Positions 22,556-32,226 of a DNA stretch of 37,654 nt are shown here, piece by piece. The position numbers and the translations under genes are program-made. The notes under the pieces are model-generated. The model worked only from the letters and a program-made list of their open reading frames with translations. It did not search any database and had not been told where the DNA came from. Within the stretch, counting starts at the first letter, position 1, and the number at the start of each line of letters is the position of its first letter. This stretch comes from an uncultured Lachnospiraceae bacterium (GTDB lineage Bacteria; Bacillota; Clostridia; Lachnospirales; Lachnospiraceae). The DNA is taken from assembly GCA_947630595.1 (NCBI GenBank), contig CANRIG010000026.1, forward strand, positions 1 to 37,654. Reading direction: 5' to 3'.

Positions 22556-23659
22556 TTGGAAAAGGCTCAGATAACAAAGAGGGTAACGAGAAAACATATT
22601 GCTGATCTGGCAGGCGTGTCGGTTTCTGTCGTATCGCGGGCGCTGAATAACAGCGGATACGTGAAAAAGGAAGTAAAAGAAAGAGTTCTGCAGATTGCGG
22701 AAGAACTGGGATATATCCCGAATCCAATCGCCATGTCTTTGCAGCAGAAGCGGACAAAACAAATCCTGTTTTACTGCAAAGACCTGCACAATGCTTTTTA
22801 TATTGATCTTTATTTTGGGGTAATGCGTGAGGCGAAGAAACGCGGTTACATGGCTTTCCTGAATGCAAATCTGAATTTTAACAGACTGCGCGATACAATG
22901 ATTGACGGGATCATTCTGCAGAATGAAGGACTGGCCGTGGAATTTCTTGAAACCTGTGGAATGAACTATCGTCTTCCTGCAGTGGTCGCCGGTTTCGGCA
23001 GCCGGCTCCCTATGGAGCGCAGTATTCCGCTGGTCGAATGGGATTTGTATCAGGGTATGGAGATTGCCATCGAATATCTGATGAAAAACGGGCATACCAG
23101 AATCGCATATGCGCACAACGGTTCATTCGGAGATCCTGACGCAAGAAATGTGGCGTGGATCAACTGCATGCAGCCGTATCTGAAAAAGAAGCTGCAGGAC
23201 TATCATCTGGGCATTGAGCAGAATGAGAAGAAGAGATATCAGGCTGGTGATCGATACGCGAATTTCAAGGCTGTGTGCGGCGAAAATGAAGAAGACTTTT
23301 TTAAAGAAGGCATCTCGGGTGCCAAAGAATTTCTTCGCCGCGGACTGAACGCGACGGCTATTCTCTGCTTTAATGATGAATATGCATTTGGAATGATTCA
23401 GGAATTTCAACGGCAGAAGATTCGGGTACCGGATGACGTTTCCCTGATTAGTTTTGACGGCAGCTACCGGAGAAATTATGTGTTTCCGGAAATGACCTGT
23501 ATAACCTGCGAACCGGAATACCAGGGCGAGGTTCTGGCCAGAACGCTGATTGATCAGATCGAGGGAAAACCATTCCACTATATAACACGGATTTCATCCA
23601 AGCTGCTGGAAGGCGGCACAGTCAAAAATCTGTATCTCACAGACCGGCCGAAGGTCTGA
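22556..23659 (+). CDS. LacI-family transcriptional regulator of the sugar operon
   Basis: A 367-residue repressor-type protein. The N-terminal helix-turn-helix is TRKHIADLAGVSVSVVSRAL with the hinge YIPNPIAMSLQQKRT, followed by a periplasmic-binding-like effector domain (DDVSLISFDGSYRRN). I place the start at TTG 22556 because the promoter at 22454-22482 lies just before it, and an earlier ATG at 22487 would coincide with the transcript start; the ribosome site is weak. The binding-protein gene follows 32 bases later without a promoter, so the regulator probably controls its own operon. Confidence 0.82.
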   Translation: MEKAQITKRVTRKHIADLAGVSVSVVSRALNNSGYVKKEVKERVLQIAEELGYIPNPIAMSLQQKRTKQILFYCKDLHNAFYIDLYFGVMREAKKRGYMAFLNANLNFNRLRDTMIDGIILQNEGLAVEFLETCGMNYRLPAVVAGFGSRLPMERSIPLVEWDLYQGMEIAIEYLMKNGHTRIAYAHNGSFGDPDARNVAWINCMQPYLKKKLQDYHLGIEQNEKKRYQAGDRYANFKAVCGENEEDFFKEGISGAKEFLRRGLNATAILCFNDEYAFGMIQEFQRQKIRVPDDVSLISFDGSYRRNYVFPEMTCITCEPEYQGEVLARTLIDQIEGKPFHYITRISSKLLEGGTVKNLYLTDRPKV

Positions 23660-23691
23660 AAAGATAAAAAATATTAAGGAGGAATTACAAG

Positions 23692-24963
23692 ATGAAAAAG
23701 AAAACAGTAGGGTTACTTGTTGCTTTGGCACTGGCGAGCCTGCCGATGGCTGCTCAGGCGGAGGGTGAGGTTCTCACGATGATGATGAACAGCTCGGAGT
23801 CGGATTCTCAGGCGGCCGGGTACAAAAACATCATTGAGAAATTCAATGAGTCAAACGAGAGCGGTGTGACGGTAGAATGCACATTTTATTCAAACTCTGA
23901 TTACAAAACGGCGCTTTCCACAATGATGGCATCCGATTCCGAACCGGATATTATTTTTACCTGGGAGCTTGGGTATCTCGGAAATTATGTAAATGGCGGC
24001 AAAATTGTCAGCCTGCAGTCTTATCTGGATGCAGATGAAGAGTGGAAAAACCATTTCAATGACGGTACTTTTGAGCTGCTTACTTATGACGGTGAGATTT
24101 ATGGAATCCCAACCCAGCAGTGCCTTGGCATTATGTACTACAATACAAGAATCTTTGAAGAAAATGGTCTCAGCGTTCCCACTACCTGGGACGAATTCGT
24201 TAATGTCTGCCAGACTTTGAAAGACAATGGTGTGACGCCGATCTCCATGGCATCCACGGCTGCCGACGCATGGCTGGTTTCACAGTATATTCAGGAGATC
24301 AGTAACGGTATCAAAGGATATGAACTGTTCGATTCCATCTATCAGGGCGGCGGCGCATGGAATGATCCGGCGTTTGTCGAAGCTGCACAAAAGTTCCAGG
24401 AGCAGGTAAATGCAGGTTATTTTGAAGATGGCTTTACCGGCGTCAGCGGCGACGAGGCCCGCGAGTTCTTCCGTATGGGCATGTCGGCAATGTACTTCAA
24501 TGGTTCCTGGGAGATCTCTAACGTAGGGGATGCTACGCTGTCTCCGGAAGCAGAAAATATCAGCTGTTTTGTAATTCCGAAGATCAATGCGGAATATGAC
24601 GGCGTGACGCTTGGTTCGGTGGATACCTCGTTCGCAGTGACAAAGAACTGCCAGAATGTAGACGCGGCAATCGAATTCCTGAAATTCTGGACCAATGAAG
24701 AAAACGCTTCCATGCTCGCTTATGATTACGGCCGTATGCCGGCTACAGACTGGGAACTGGACGAAAGCAAACTGACTCCGCTTCTGGCGAAAGGCATTGA
24801 GCTTCTGGGCGAACAGAAAAATATGACTCCGTGGTTTGACCGCGTAAACGCAGACTATGGAAATGAGTTCAACAACCAGAGCATCGCGATTGCCAATGGC
24901 GATGATCCTCAGACCTGCTTCGACGCACTCCAGGCATATGTGGAATCTCATCCGGCGGAATAA
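23692..24963 (+). CDS. Sugar ABC transporter substrate-binding protein, no lipobox
   Basis: A 423-residue extracellular solute-binding protein of family 1 that should capture an oligosaccharide for the two permeases encoded next. The signal peptide MKKKTVGLLVALALASLPMA ends AQA, with a probable cut after residue 23. There is no Cys in that region, so it lacks the lipid anchor usual for Gram-positive binding proteins. The family pattern is seen in PDIIFTWELGYL, IPTQQCLGIMYYN and the late FLKFWTNEENA. The ribosome site AAGGAGGAATTACAAG is strong. A stable hairpin follows its stop, which fits higher expression than the permeases. Confidence 0.87.
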   Translation: MKKKTVGLLVALALASLPMAAQAEGEVLTMMMNSSESDSQAAGYKNIIEKFNESNESGVTVECTFYSNSDYKTALSTMMASDSEPDIIFTWELGYLGNYVNGGKIVSLQSYLDADEEWKNHFNDGTFELLTYDGEIYGIPTQQCLGIMYYNTRIFEENGLSVPTTWDEFVNVCQTLKDNGVTPISMASTAADAWLVSQYIQEISNGIKGYELFDSIYQGGGAWNDPAFVEAAQKFQEQVNAGYFEDGFTGVSGDEAREFFRMGMSAMYFNGSWEISNVGDATLSPEAENISCFVIPKINAEYDGVTLGSVDTSFAVTKNCQNVDAAIEFLKFWTNEENASMLAYDYGRMPATDWELDESKLTPLLAKGIELLGEQKNMTPWFDRVNADYGNEFNNQSIAIANGDDPQTCFDALQAYVESHPAE

Positions 24964-24997
24964 TTCCGCAGAATAGAAATTCTGAACAGCAGTACGC

Positions 24998-25025
24998 AGA
25001 ATAGCCGCCTCCGGACGGCTATTCT
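24998..25025 (+). terminator. Intercistronic hairpin after the binding-protein gene
   Basis: AGAATAGCCG and CGGCTATTCT form a perfect 10-bp stem with an 8-base loop, without a clear T run. It probably stabilises the upstream message or stops part of the transcripts. Confidence 0.6.
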
Positions 25026-25059
25026 ATTATAAAAGTATGGGTTGATTCGAGGTGTCTGT

Positions 25060-25941
25060 ATGAAAAAAACATTTGGCAACAAAAAAACAATTGCGATCTT
25101 TGTTCTTCCTGCGCTGATCATTTATTCTGTTTTCGCCCTGATTCCGATTGTTTATAACGTTTACCTTTCCTTTTTCGAGACAAATCTGATGGAGGTAAAT
25201 AAATTTAACGGTCTGAAAAACTATATTGACCTGTTTCATGACGGAACATTCCGGAAAGCGCTGCTGAACAATATTATTATGGTGATTGGTTCCCTGATCG
25301 CACACATGCCGCTGGCAATGTTTTTTGGAAACGCAATCCACCGGAAAATTAAAGGAGCTTCTTTTTTCCAGACTGTCTTTTTCCTCCCGAGCGTCATCTG
25401 CGGAGTAGCCGTAGGTCTGACCTGGACGTTTATTTATAATGGAAATTACGGTTTGCTGAACGGACTGCTGAAAGCGATCGGACTTGGAAAATACACGCAG
25501 GTCTGGCTGTCAAACGCTAAAATTGCGATTATCATGATTATTATCGTTGTCATGTGGCAGTATGTCGGCTACCATATGATTATCCAGCTGGCCGCTATGC
25601 GCAATATTGACGCTGAGCTGTTTGAGGCGGCGGAAATTGACGGCGCAACGGAATGGCAGCAGTTTAAAAGCATCACTTTCCCGCTGCTGAAACCGATTCT
25701 GAAAATTGACGCAGTGCTGATTATCACCGGATCGCTTAAATATTATGACCTGGTTGCGGTTATGACAAACGGCGGGCCGAATCACGCGACAGAGGTTATG
25801 TCAACTTATATGTACTATCAGGCATTCAATATCCTGCGGTACGGATATTCCGCAACCATCGGCGTTGTACTGATGCTGCTGTGTATCCTGTCGGTTGGCA
25901 TTTCCAACGTGGTATTCAGAACGGAAAAAGAAGGAAGGTGA
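25060..25941 (+). CDS. Sugar ABC transporter permease (MalF/UgpA type)
   Basis: A 293-residue inner permease with about six membrane segments, starting FVLPALIIYSVFALIPIVYNV. The EAA loop EAAEIDGATEWQQFKSITFP contacts the ATPase subunit. No ATPase gene is in the operon, so it probably uses a shared MsmK/UgpC-type ATPase, as is common in Firmicutes. Start 25060 has GAGGTG upstream; a TTG at 25042 would add six residues. Four bases separate it from the next permease gene. Confidence 0.88.
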   Translation: MKKTFGNKKTIAIFVLPALIIYSVFALIPIVYNVYLSFFETNLMEVNKFNGLKNYIDLFHDGTFRKALLNNIIMVIGSLIAHMPLAMFFGNAIHRKIKGASFFQTVFFLPSVICGVAVGLTWTFIYNGNYGLLNGLLKAIGLGKYTQVWLSNAKIAIIMIIIVVMWQYVGYHMIIQLAAMRNIDAELFEAAEIDGATEWQQFKSITFPLLKPILKIDAVLIITGSLKYYDLVAVMTNGGPNHATEVMSTYMYYQAFNILRYGYSATIGVVLMLLCILSVGISNVVFRTEKEGR

Positions 25942-25945
25942 AAGT

Positions 25946-26782
25946 ATGAAACGTAGTCCGTCAGAAAAAATCTGGCTTGTTATCAAATATGTACTCCTGA
26001 TCGCATTTACCATTACCTGTCTGTATCCACTGCTGTGGCTGCTTCTTACGTCCTTTAAGACAAATCAGGAGCTGTACATAAATACCTGGGGACTTCCGCA
26101 GAATTTCAGTTTCAAGAATTACGTGGATGCGGTTGTAACGGGAGGAATCCTGCGCTATTTCGGCAATTCCGTACTGATTTCGGTTACCGTGGTAATTGTG
26201 ACTGCAATTTTGGCGACTATGGCATCCTACGCCATCACCAGAATGGAATGGAAACTGTCGAAACTGGTGTACGCGCTGTTTATTGCAGGCATGACGGTTC
26301 CGATTTACGGACTGATTATCCCCATGTTCTCGATTTTTAAGCGAATGGGTGTGCTGAATACGCACATAGCAGTTATTATTCCGCAAATTGCGCTTGGATT
26401 TCCAATGTCGATTTTCATCATCTGCGGTTTTATGCAGTCCATTCCGCGGGAGCTGGAAGAAGCGACGGTGATCGACGGCTGCTCGGTGTTCCAGTGCTTC
26501 TGGAAAATCATCGTGCCGATCTCCAGATCCTCTGTCGTAACGGTGATGGTCGTTCAGTTTATCAACGTGTGGAATGACCTTCTCCTTCCGCGCATCTTTC
26601 TCACGGACCAGTCCAAGATGACGCTGCCGGTAGGACTGACCAACTTTAAGGCGCAGTATTCCACAAACTATGTGGGGATGATCGCGGCGGTTATTTTGAC
26701 CATTATTCCGAGTATTGTCGTTTATATCGTGCTCCACAGGCAGATCATGGAAGGCATGGTCGCGGGTGCGGTAAAAGGCTGA
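25946..26782 (+). CDS. Sugar ABC transporter permease (MalG/UgpE type)
   Basis: A 278-residue permease with about six membrane segments. It is the usual partner of the preceding permease. The EAA loop is EATVIDGCSVFQCFWKIIVP, followed by the NVWNDLLLPRIFL segment typical of the MalG/UgpE branch. The ATG follows GGAAGGTGAAAGT closely after the upstream stop. Both permeases with the binding protein would import the substrate of the GH42 enzyme encoded next. Confidence 0.88.
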   Translation: MKRSPSEKIWLVIKYVLLIAFTITCLYPLLWLLLTSFKTNQELYINTWGLPQNFSFKNYVDAVVTGGILRYFGNSVLISVTVVIVTAILATMASYAITRMEWKLSKLVYALFIAGMTVPIYGLIIPMFSIFKRMGVLNTHIAVIIPQIALGFPMSIFIICGFMQSIPRELEEATVIDGCSVFQCFWKIIVPISRSSVVTVMVVQFINVWNDLLLPRIFLTDQSKMTLPVGLTNFKAQYSTNYVGMIAAVILTIIPSIVVYIVLHRQIMEGMVAGAVKG

Positions 26783-26836
26783 AATTTCATATACAATACA
26801 GACTTATATATTTGAACCGGAAAGGATATTGGGCTT

Positions 26837-28891
26837 ATGAGAAAAAATCAGAATTTTCAATGGAACACCCTGCAGCTTGGCACCTGCTATTACCCGGAAC
26901 ACTGGGACCGCACGCTCTGGGAGGATGATCTGAACCGGATGCTTGCCTGCGGCATTGAAACAGTCCGCGTCGCAGAGTTTGCATGGAATCTCACGGAGCC
27001 GAGGGAAGGGGAATTTACGTTTGCGCTTTTTGACGCGTTTCTGGAAACGGCGCAGAAAACCGGCATGAAAGTTATCTTCTCCACACCGACGGCGACGCCT
27101 CCCGCATGGCTCACGGAAAAATATCCGGAGGTACTCAACGCCCGCATGGACGGCGTGCTGTACCGGCACGGCATGCGGCGGCATTATAATTATAATTCGC
27201 CAAAATATCGGGAACTGGCGGCGCGCATTGTGGAGCAGCTGGGCGCTCACTATGCGAAGCATCCAAGCATTATCGGCTGGCAGATTGACAATGAAATCAA
27301 CTGTGAGACGAATGAATTCTATTCGGAGAGCGATACCGCTGCATTCCGTATCTTTCTGAAAGAAAAGTACGGTACGCTGGATGCGCTGAATCAGGCCTGG
27401 GGAACCGTTTTCTGGAATCAGACATATACGGACTGGACGGAAATCTACGTGCCGCGGACGACGGTACATAACAGTGTCAATCCGCACCAGACGCTGGATT
27501 ACATCCGTTTTGTCTCCGAAAGCGCGGTCGGCTGGTGCCGGATGCAGAGTGATATCCTGAGAAAATATGTGAAGCCGGGCGATTTTATTACCACCAACGG
27601 TATGTTCCAGCGACTGGATAATCACAAAATGGCTGACACCGCTCTGGATGTCTTTACTTATGACTCATATCCGAATTTTGCCTATTGCCTGGATCAGGAT
27701 CCGCTGCATTCCGACGGCCTCAATGACCGCAAATGGAGCAGTAATCTTACGAATGTACGCTCGGTTTGCCCGCATTTCGGCATCATGGAGCAGCAGTCGG
27801 GGGCGAACGGGTGGAATACCCGTATGGAAGCGCCTGCGCCGAAGCCGGGCCAGATGATGCTCTGGGTGATGCAGAGCATCGCCCATGGGGCGGATTATGT
27901 GAGCTTTTTCCGCTGGCGCACCTGTACGAAAGGCACGGAGATATACTGGCACGGCATTCTGGATTACGACAACCGCGACAACCGCAAGCTGGAAGAAGTC
28001 TGCCGCATCCGCGACCGGGTGAGGGCAATCGCTGAGACGGCCGGATCCAGTTATCAGGCAAATGTTGCGATGCTTCGCGATTATGATAATGTCTGGGATG
28101 CGGAAGTCGATCTGTGGCATCAGCGCCTGGCCTGGAGCAGCGAGGAAGAAATTTTCCATGCGGCGCAGACTTCGCACACGCCGCTGGATTATGTTTATCT
28201 GTGCGACAGCACATCTCTGGATGAGCTGACGGCTTATTCCGTGCTGATTTATCCGCACCCGCTGATTCTTACTGAAAAACGGGCGGCGCTGCTGAAAGCC
28301 TACGTGGAACAGGGCGGCACCCTGATTTTTGGCGCGCGTACCGGTCAGAAAGAGATCAGCGGCCAATGCGTGATGAGGCCGATGCCGGGACTGCTGGCGG
28401 AACTGTCCGGAAGCGATGTCCGCGAATTTACCTTTGTGGGGCCGGCGGATGAGCCGCAGTCCATGACCTGGGACGGACAGCAGGTGGGAACAGGGCTTTT
28501 CAGCGATATCATGGATGCGGTTGGAGAGAATGCCAGAGTTCTCGCCGTCTATGACCGTGATTTCTATCAGGGCCGCGCGGCGCTGATCGAAAGCCGCTGC
28601 GGCAAAGGCCGGGTTTTGCATTTCGGCGGAACCTTTACCAGAGACAATACCGTGCGTTTCCTGGATGATGCGGGCGTGCTGGATCCATACCGGAATTTGC
28701 TCAGTCTCCCGGCGTGCTGCGAGCTGGCGGTAAAGGAAAAGGACGGCAGGAGATACCTGTTTGTGCTGAATTACACCAGTCAGCCGCAGACCGTTACCCT
28801 GCATGTGACGGCAACGGATATGGATAACCAAACAGAAGTGTCCGGCGACGTATCCATAGAGGCTTACGGGACCAGGGTATACCGTATATAA
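26837..28891 (+). CDS. GH42 beta-galactosidase
   Basis: A 684-residue cytoplasmic glycoside hydrolase of family 42. The start LGTCYYPEHWDR is the family hallmark. The catalytic acid/base Glu153 is in GWQIDNEIN, and the nucleophile Glu318 is in FGIMEQQSG. A trimer-forming middle domain and a beta C-terminal domain (ending VYRI) complete the usual length. It releases galactose from small beta-galactosides taken up by the neighbouring transporter; no signal peptide is present, so action is intracellular. The ribosome site AAAGGAT lies about 11 bases from the ATG, a little far. A hairpin follows the stop codon. Confidence 0.9.
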   Translation: MRKNQNFQWNTLQLGTCYYPEHWDRTLWEDDLNRMLACGIETVRVAEFAWNLTEPREGEFTFALFDAFLETAQKTGMKVIFSTPTATPPAWLTEKYPEVLNARMDGVLYRHGMRRHYNYNSPKYRELAARIVEQLGAHYAKHPSIIGWQIDNEINCETNEFYSESDTAAFRIFLKEKYGTLDALNQAWGTVFWNQTYTDWTEIYVPRTTVHNSVNPHQTLDYIRFVSESAVGWCRMQSDILRKYVKPGDFITTNGMFQRLDNHKMADTALDVFTYDSYPNFAYCLDQDPLHSDGLNDRKWSSNLTNVRSVCPHFGIMEQQSGANGWNTRMEAPAPKPGQMMLWVMQSIAHGADYVSFFRWRTCTKGTEIYWHGILDYDNRDNRKLEEVCRIRDRVRAIAETAGSSYQANVAMLRDYDNVWDAEVDLWHQRLAWSSEEEIFHAAQTSHTPLDYVYLCDSTSLDELTAYSVLIYPHPLILTEKRAALLKAYVEQGGTLIFGARTGQKEISGQCVMRPMPGLLAELSGSDVREFTFVGPADEPQSMTWDGQQVGTGLFSDIMDAVGENARVLAVYDRDFYQGRAALIESRCGKGRVLHFGGTFTRDNTVRFLDDAGVLDPYRNLLSLPACCELAVKEKDGRRYLFVLNYTSQPQTVTLHVTATDMDNQTEVSGDVSIEAYGTRVYRI

Positions 28892-28914
28892 CCGAAGGTA
28901 ACACCGATTATTCC

Positions 28915-28944
28915 GAGACGCGGGGGCCTGTGCTCCTGCGTTTC
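28915..28944 (+). other. Intercistronic hairpin after the GH42 gene
   Basis: GAGACGCGGGGG can pair with CTCCTGCGTTTC (12 bp with three G-U pairs) around CCTGTG. No T run follows, so it is more likely an mRNA-stabilising or processing element than a full terminator. Confidence 0.4.
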
Positions 28945-28964
28945 TGATTGGCAGGAGGATTGAC

Positions 28965-30032
28965 ATGGAACTGAGAAACGGAAAATATGCCTTAATGGCA
29001 GTGACAAGTATGGGCGTCCGGCTCACCCCGGAAAACCGGCAGCCGGTAAATATCAGCCGCCGTTATGAAATGCAGGCGACCAGCGCGGAGAGCAATGTCC
29101 TGAATATCAGCGCATCTCTTGGCCTTCCGGTCTGTGTACTCACAAAATTTGTAAAAGGAAGTCCGATAGCGGCTTTTATCCAATCTGAACTGCGCAGACG
29201 AAATATCGCTTATATCGGCAGCGAAATAGAACAGGACGACCCATGGGGCTACCGCCACCAGTTTAATATTGCAGACGGCGGTTACGGGCTGCGTGCTCCG
29301 CAGGTGACGAACGACCGCGCGGGTGAAGTGGGACGGACGCTGTGCGCACAGGATTTTGATCTGCAGCAGATCTTTGAGAAAGACGGTTGCAAAATTCTTC
29401 ATCTGTCAGGGCTTATCGCAGCGCTGTCGCCGGAAACAGGTCAATGCTGTCTGGAGATTGCGAGGACGGCAAAGAAAAATGGAACGCGGATTTCGTTTGA
29501 CCTGAATTACCGTGAGAGCTTCTGGAAAAACCGCAAAGAGGAACTGAAGGACGTTTTTCATGAGATTGCCTCACTGGCAGATATTCTGATCGGAAACGAG
29601 GAAGATTTTCAGCTTGCGCTGGGGCTGGATGGCCCGAAAGTGAACGGAGCCGATATGGGAACTGCCGGGTTGTTCCGCCAGATGATCAGCCGGGCGGGAG
29701 AGGCCTATGCAAATGCTTCTGTGTTTGCAGCTACGCTGCGGCAGGTGAAAAACGCGAATGAGCATCTCTGGGGTGCTCTTATGTATGCGGAAGGAAACTG
29801 GTACGAAGAAGAACAGCGGGAAATTCCGGTCTTTGACCGAATCGGCGGCGGAGACGGATTCGTGGGCGGAATGCTGTACGGAATCCTGCGCGGCTGGGAA
29901 CCGTATCAGTGGATACAGTTCGGATGGGCGACCGGCGCGATGGCAGCAACTGTGGCGGATGATTATGCGACACCCATGAGCGAAGACCAGGTATGGGATA
30001 TCTACCGGGGCAACGCCCGTGTAAAGCGTTAG
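28965..30032 (+). CDS. PfkB-family sugar kinase (KdgK-like)
   Basis: A 355-residue kinase of the ribokinase/PfkB family. The family signature near the end is IGGGDGFVGGMLYG, with Asp297 as catalytic base; the Gly in place of the usual Ala (GAGD) is a mild variation. ISFDLNYRESFW and ADILIGNEEDF are typical of 2-keto-3-deoxygluconate kinases. In this operon with 6-phosphogluconate dehydrogenase, the real substrate could instead be gluconate or a related acid; the sequence does not decide. The ribosome site GGAGGATTGAC precedes ATG. Confidence 0.83.
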   Translation: MELRNGKYALMAVTSMGVRLTPENRQPVNISRRYEMQATSAESNVLNISASLGLPVCVLTKFVKGSPIAAFIQSELRRRNIAYIGSEIEQDDPWGYRHQFNIADGGYGLRAPQVTNDRAGEVGRTLCAQDFDLQQIFEKDGCKILHLSGLIAALSPETGQCCLEIARTAKKNGTRISFDLNYRESFWKNRKEELKDVFHEIASLADILIGNEEDFQLALGLDGPKVNGADMGTAGLFRQMISRAGEAYANASVFAATLRQVKNANEHLWGALMYAEGNWYEEEQREIPVFDRIGGGDGFVGGMLYGILRGWEPYQWIQFGWATGAMAATVADDYATPMSEDQVWDIYRGNARVKR

Positions 30033-30042
30033 GAGGACACAT

Positions 30043-31494
30043 ATGAGACAATCGGATATTGGACTGATCGGGCTTGCGGTTATGGGAGAGAACCTTGCAA
30101 TGAATATAGAACGCAGGGGATTTACCGTGAGCGTATACAACCGGACGGTTAAAAAAGTAGAGGATTTTTTAAACGGCCGCGCGAAAGGGAAAAACATTCT
30201 CGGGGCGATGAGTCTGGAAGAACTGGTCATGCAGCTGAAGAAGCCGAGAAAAATCATGATGATGCTGAAAGCCGGAAACCCGGTGGACGAGACAATCGAA
30301 AAACTGATTCCTTTGCTGGAACCGGGCGATATTATTATTGACGGCGGAAACTCACACTTTCCGGATACGCAGCGAAGATGCGCCCTCGTGGAGAGCAGGG
30401 GACTGCTTTACGTTGGCATGGGGGTGTCCGGCGGAGAAGAGGGCGCTTTGAACGGCCCGTCCCTGATGCCGGGCGGTTCGGAAAAGGCATGGCCGCACGT
30501 GAAAGACATTTTTCAGAAAATCAGCGCAAGACTGGAGGACGGTACTCCCTGTTGTGACTGGGTCGGCAGCGGCGGTGCAGGTCATTTTGTAAAAATGGTG
30601 CACAACGGAATCGAATATGGAGACATGGAACTGATCTGCGAAGCATATCAGCTGATGCGCTGCGGACTGCATATGACAGCGGACGAAATGCACACTGTTT
30701 TTGCGGAATGGGACTGCGCAGAGCTGGACAGCTATCTGATTGAAATTACAGGAAATATTCTTGCTTACAGGGACAGCGACGGTACGCCGCTGATTGACCA
30801 TATTCTGGATACGGCCGGACAGAAAGGCACCGGGAAGTGGGCTGCGGCTGCGGCTCTGGATGAAGGCGTACCTCTGACGCTGATCACGGAGGCAGTGGCG
30901 GCCCGCAGCCTGTCTGCATCAAAGGAGGAGCGCGTCTATGCTTCCGGCATTCTTACCGGGCCGTCCCCGGAACTTGCCGGAGACAGAGAACAGCTGCTCT
31001 GTGATATCCGTCAAGCTCTTTATGCGTCAAAGATCGTATCCTATGCGCAGGGATATGCGCTGATGCGGACCGCCTCCGACACATACGGCTGGAATCTGAA
31101 TTACGGAGAAATCGCATCGATGTGGGGAGGCGGCTGTATTATCCGCAGCGCTTTTCTCGGCGAAATCCGGCGGGCCTACGACCGAAACCCGGATTTGCGC
31201 AATCTGATGCTGGATGACTATTTTAAGGAAAGTATCAGCCGGGCGCAGGATGGATGGCGTCGGGTCTGTGCTTCCGCGATGATGGCCGGAATCCCCATTC
31301 CAGCGATGAGCGCCGCTCTGTCCTATTACGACGGTTACCGCTGCAGCCGGCTGCCGGCAAATCTTCTCCAGGCACAGCGCGATTACTTCGGAGCGCATTC
31401 CTATGAACGGACGGACGCGCCCCGCGGAGCCTTTTTTCACACCAACTGGACCGGAAAAGGAAATGCAACTTCGGCATCTGTGTACACTGCATGA
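30043..31494 (+). CDS. gnd: 6-phosphogluconate dehydrogenase, decarboxylating
   Basis: A 483-residue NADP-type enzyme converting 6-phosphogluconate to ribulose 5-phosphate and CO2. The nucleotide-binding start is GLIGLAVMGENLAMN. The catalytic segment GGAGHFVKMVHNGIEYGDM carries the Lys and Glu used in catalysis. The C-terminal RGAFFHTNWTG completes a full-length protein. It begins 10 bases after the kinase stop with TAGGAGGACACAT as ribosome site, so both are translated from one message. It converges with the pcp gene 53 bases downstream; no strong terminator was seen in that gap. Confidence 0.92.
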   Translation: MRQSDIGLIGLAVMGENLAMNIERRGFTVSVYNRTVKKVEDFLNGRAKGKNILGAMSLEELVMQLKKPRKIMMMLKAGNPVDETIEKLIPLLEPGDIIIDGGNSHFPDTQRRCALVESRGLLYVGMGVSGGEEGALNGPSLMPGGSEKAWPHVKDIFQKISARLEDGTPCCDWVGSGGAGHFVKMVHNGIEYGDMELICEAYQLMRCGLHMTADEMHTVFAEWDCAELDSYLIEITGNILAYRDSDGTPLIDHILDTAGQKGTGKWAAAAALDEGVPLTLITEAVAARSLSASKEERVYASGILTGPSPELAGDREQLLCDIRQALYASKIVSYAQGYALMRTASDTYGWNLNYGEIASMWGGGCIIRSAFLGEIRRAYDRNPDLRNLMLDDYFKESISRAQDGWRRVCASAMMAGIPIPAMSAALSYYDGYRCSRLPANLLQAQRDYFGAHSYERTDAPRGAFFHTNWTGKGNATSASVYTA

Positions 31495-31547
31495 GGACGT
31501 TCGGAATATATTGCGCCCGCATGGCCGTCTGTTGATTCCATACCTTT

Positions 31548-32171
31548 TCAGTCTGCGTCAAGGTACCTCCCAACCGTCTCAGCGGCGATCGTCAGCCCTT
31601 TCACCATCGTCTCCAGCGGGAGAGACGGAACGGAGGCGGAATGCTCGCAGACCTGATCGCAGCTGAAGGGCAGATGGATAAAACCGCCCAGGACCCGCGG
31701 GAAGCGCAGGCTCAGCAGATCGAGCAAATGGTACATGATGCAGTTACAGACATAGGCCCCGGCGGTGTAGGAGAGCACTGCCGGCACGCCGGCCGCTTTC
31801 AGATTTGCGACGATATCGCGCACCGGGATCGTGGCGAAATAGGCCGCCGGGCCGTCCGCGCGGATGGGCTCGCCCGCATAGGAAACGCCGGCGTTGTCCG
31901 GGGAGACGGCATCCTTGACGTTGACGGCCACGAGCTCCGGCGTGATCACGGAGCGTTTTCCGGCCTGGCCGACGCAGATCACCGCGTCCGGCTGTTCCTC
32001 CCGCACGGCCTGCTCCAGGAGGGCGGCCACGCCGTCGTATTCCACCGGCATTTGTCGACGGACGATACGGATGTCGCCGATCTGCTCCGGGAGCCGGCTG
32101 ACCGTTTCCCAGGAGGGGTTGGTTTTGTCGCCGCCGAAAGGTGCAAACCCGGTAAATAAAATTTTTTTCAT
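31548..32171 (-). CDS. pcp: Pyroglutamyl-peptidase I
   Basis: A 207-residue cytosolic cysteine peptidase removing N-terminal pyroglutamate from peptides. The catalytic residues are in place: Glu79 (SVITPE), Cys142 (GAYVCN) and His166 (GFIHLP), giving the E-C-H triad of the family. The start MKKILFTGFAPFGG is typical. I chose ATG 32171, 8 bases after GGAG; a GTG at 32180 would add three residues. It is divergent from the aldo-keto reductase gene. Confidence 0.93.
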   Translation of the reverse strand: MKKILFTGFAPFGGDKTNPSWETVSRLPEQIGDIRIVRRQMPVEYDGVAALLEQAVREEQPDAVICVGQAGKRSVITPELVAVNVKDAVSPDNAGVSYAGEPIRADGPAAYFATIPVRDIVANLKAAGVPAVLSYTAGAYVCNCIMYHLLDLLSLRFPRVLGGFIHLPFSCDQVCEHSASVPSLPLETMVKGLTIAAETVGRYLDAD

Positions 32172-32226
32172 ATGATTCACTCCAGTTATTCTGATGATGA
32201 TGACAGGATGATATGGTCACAAAGCC

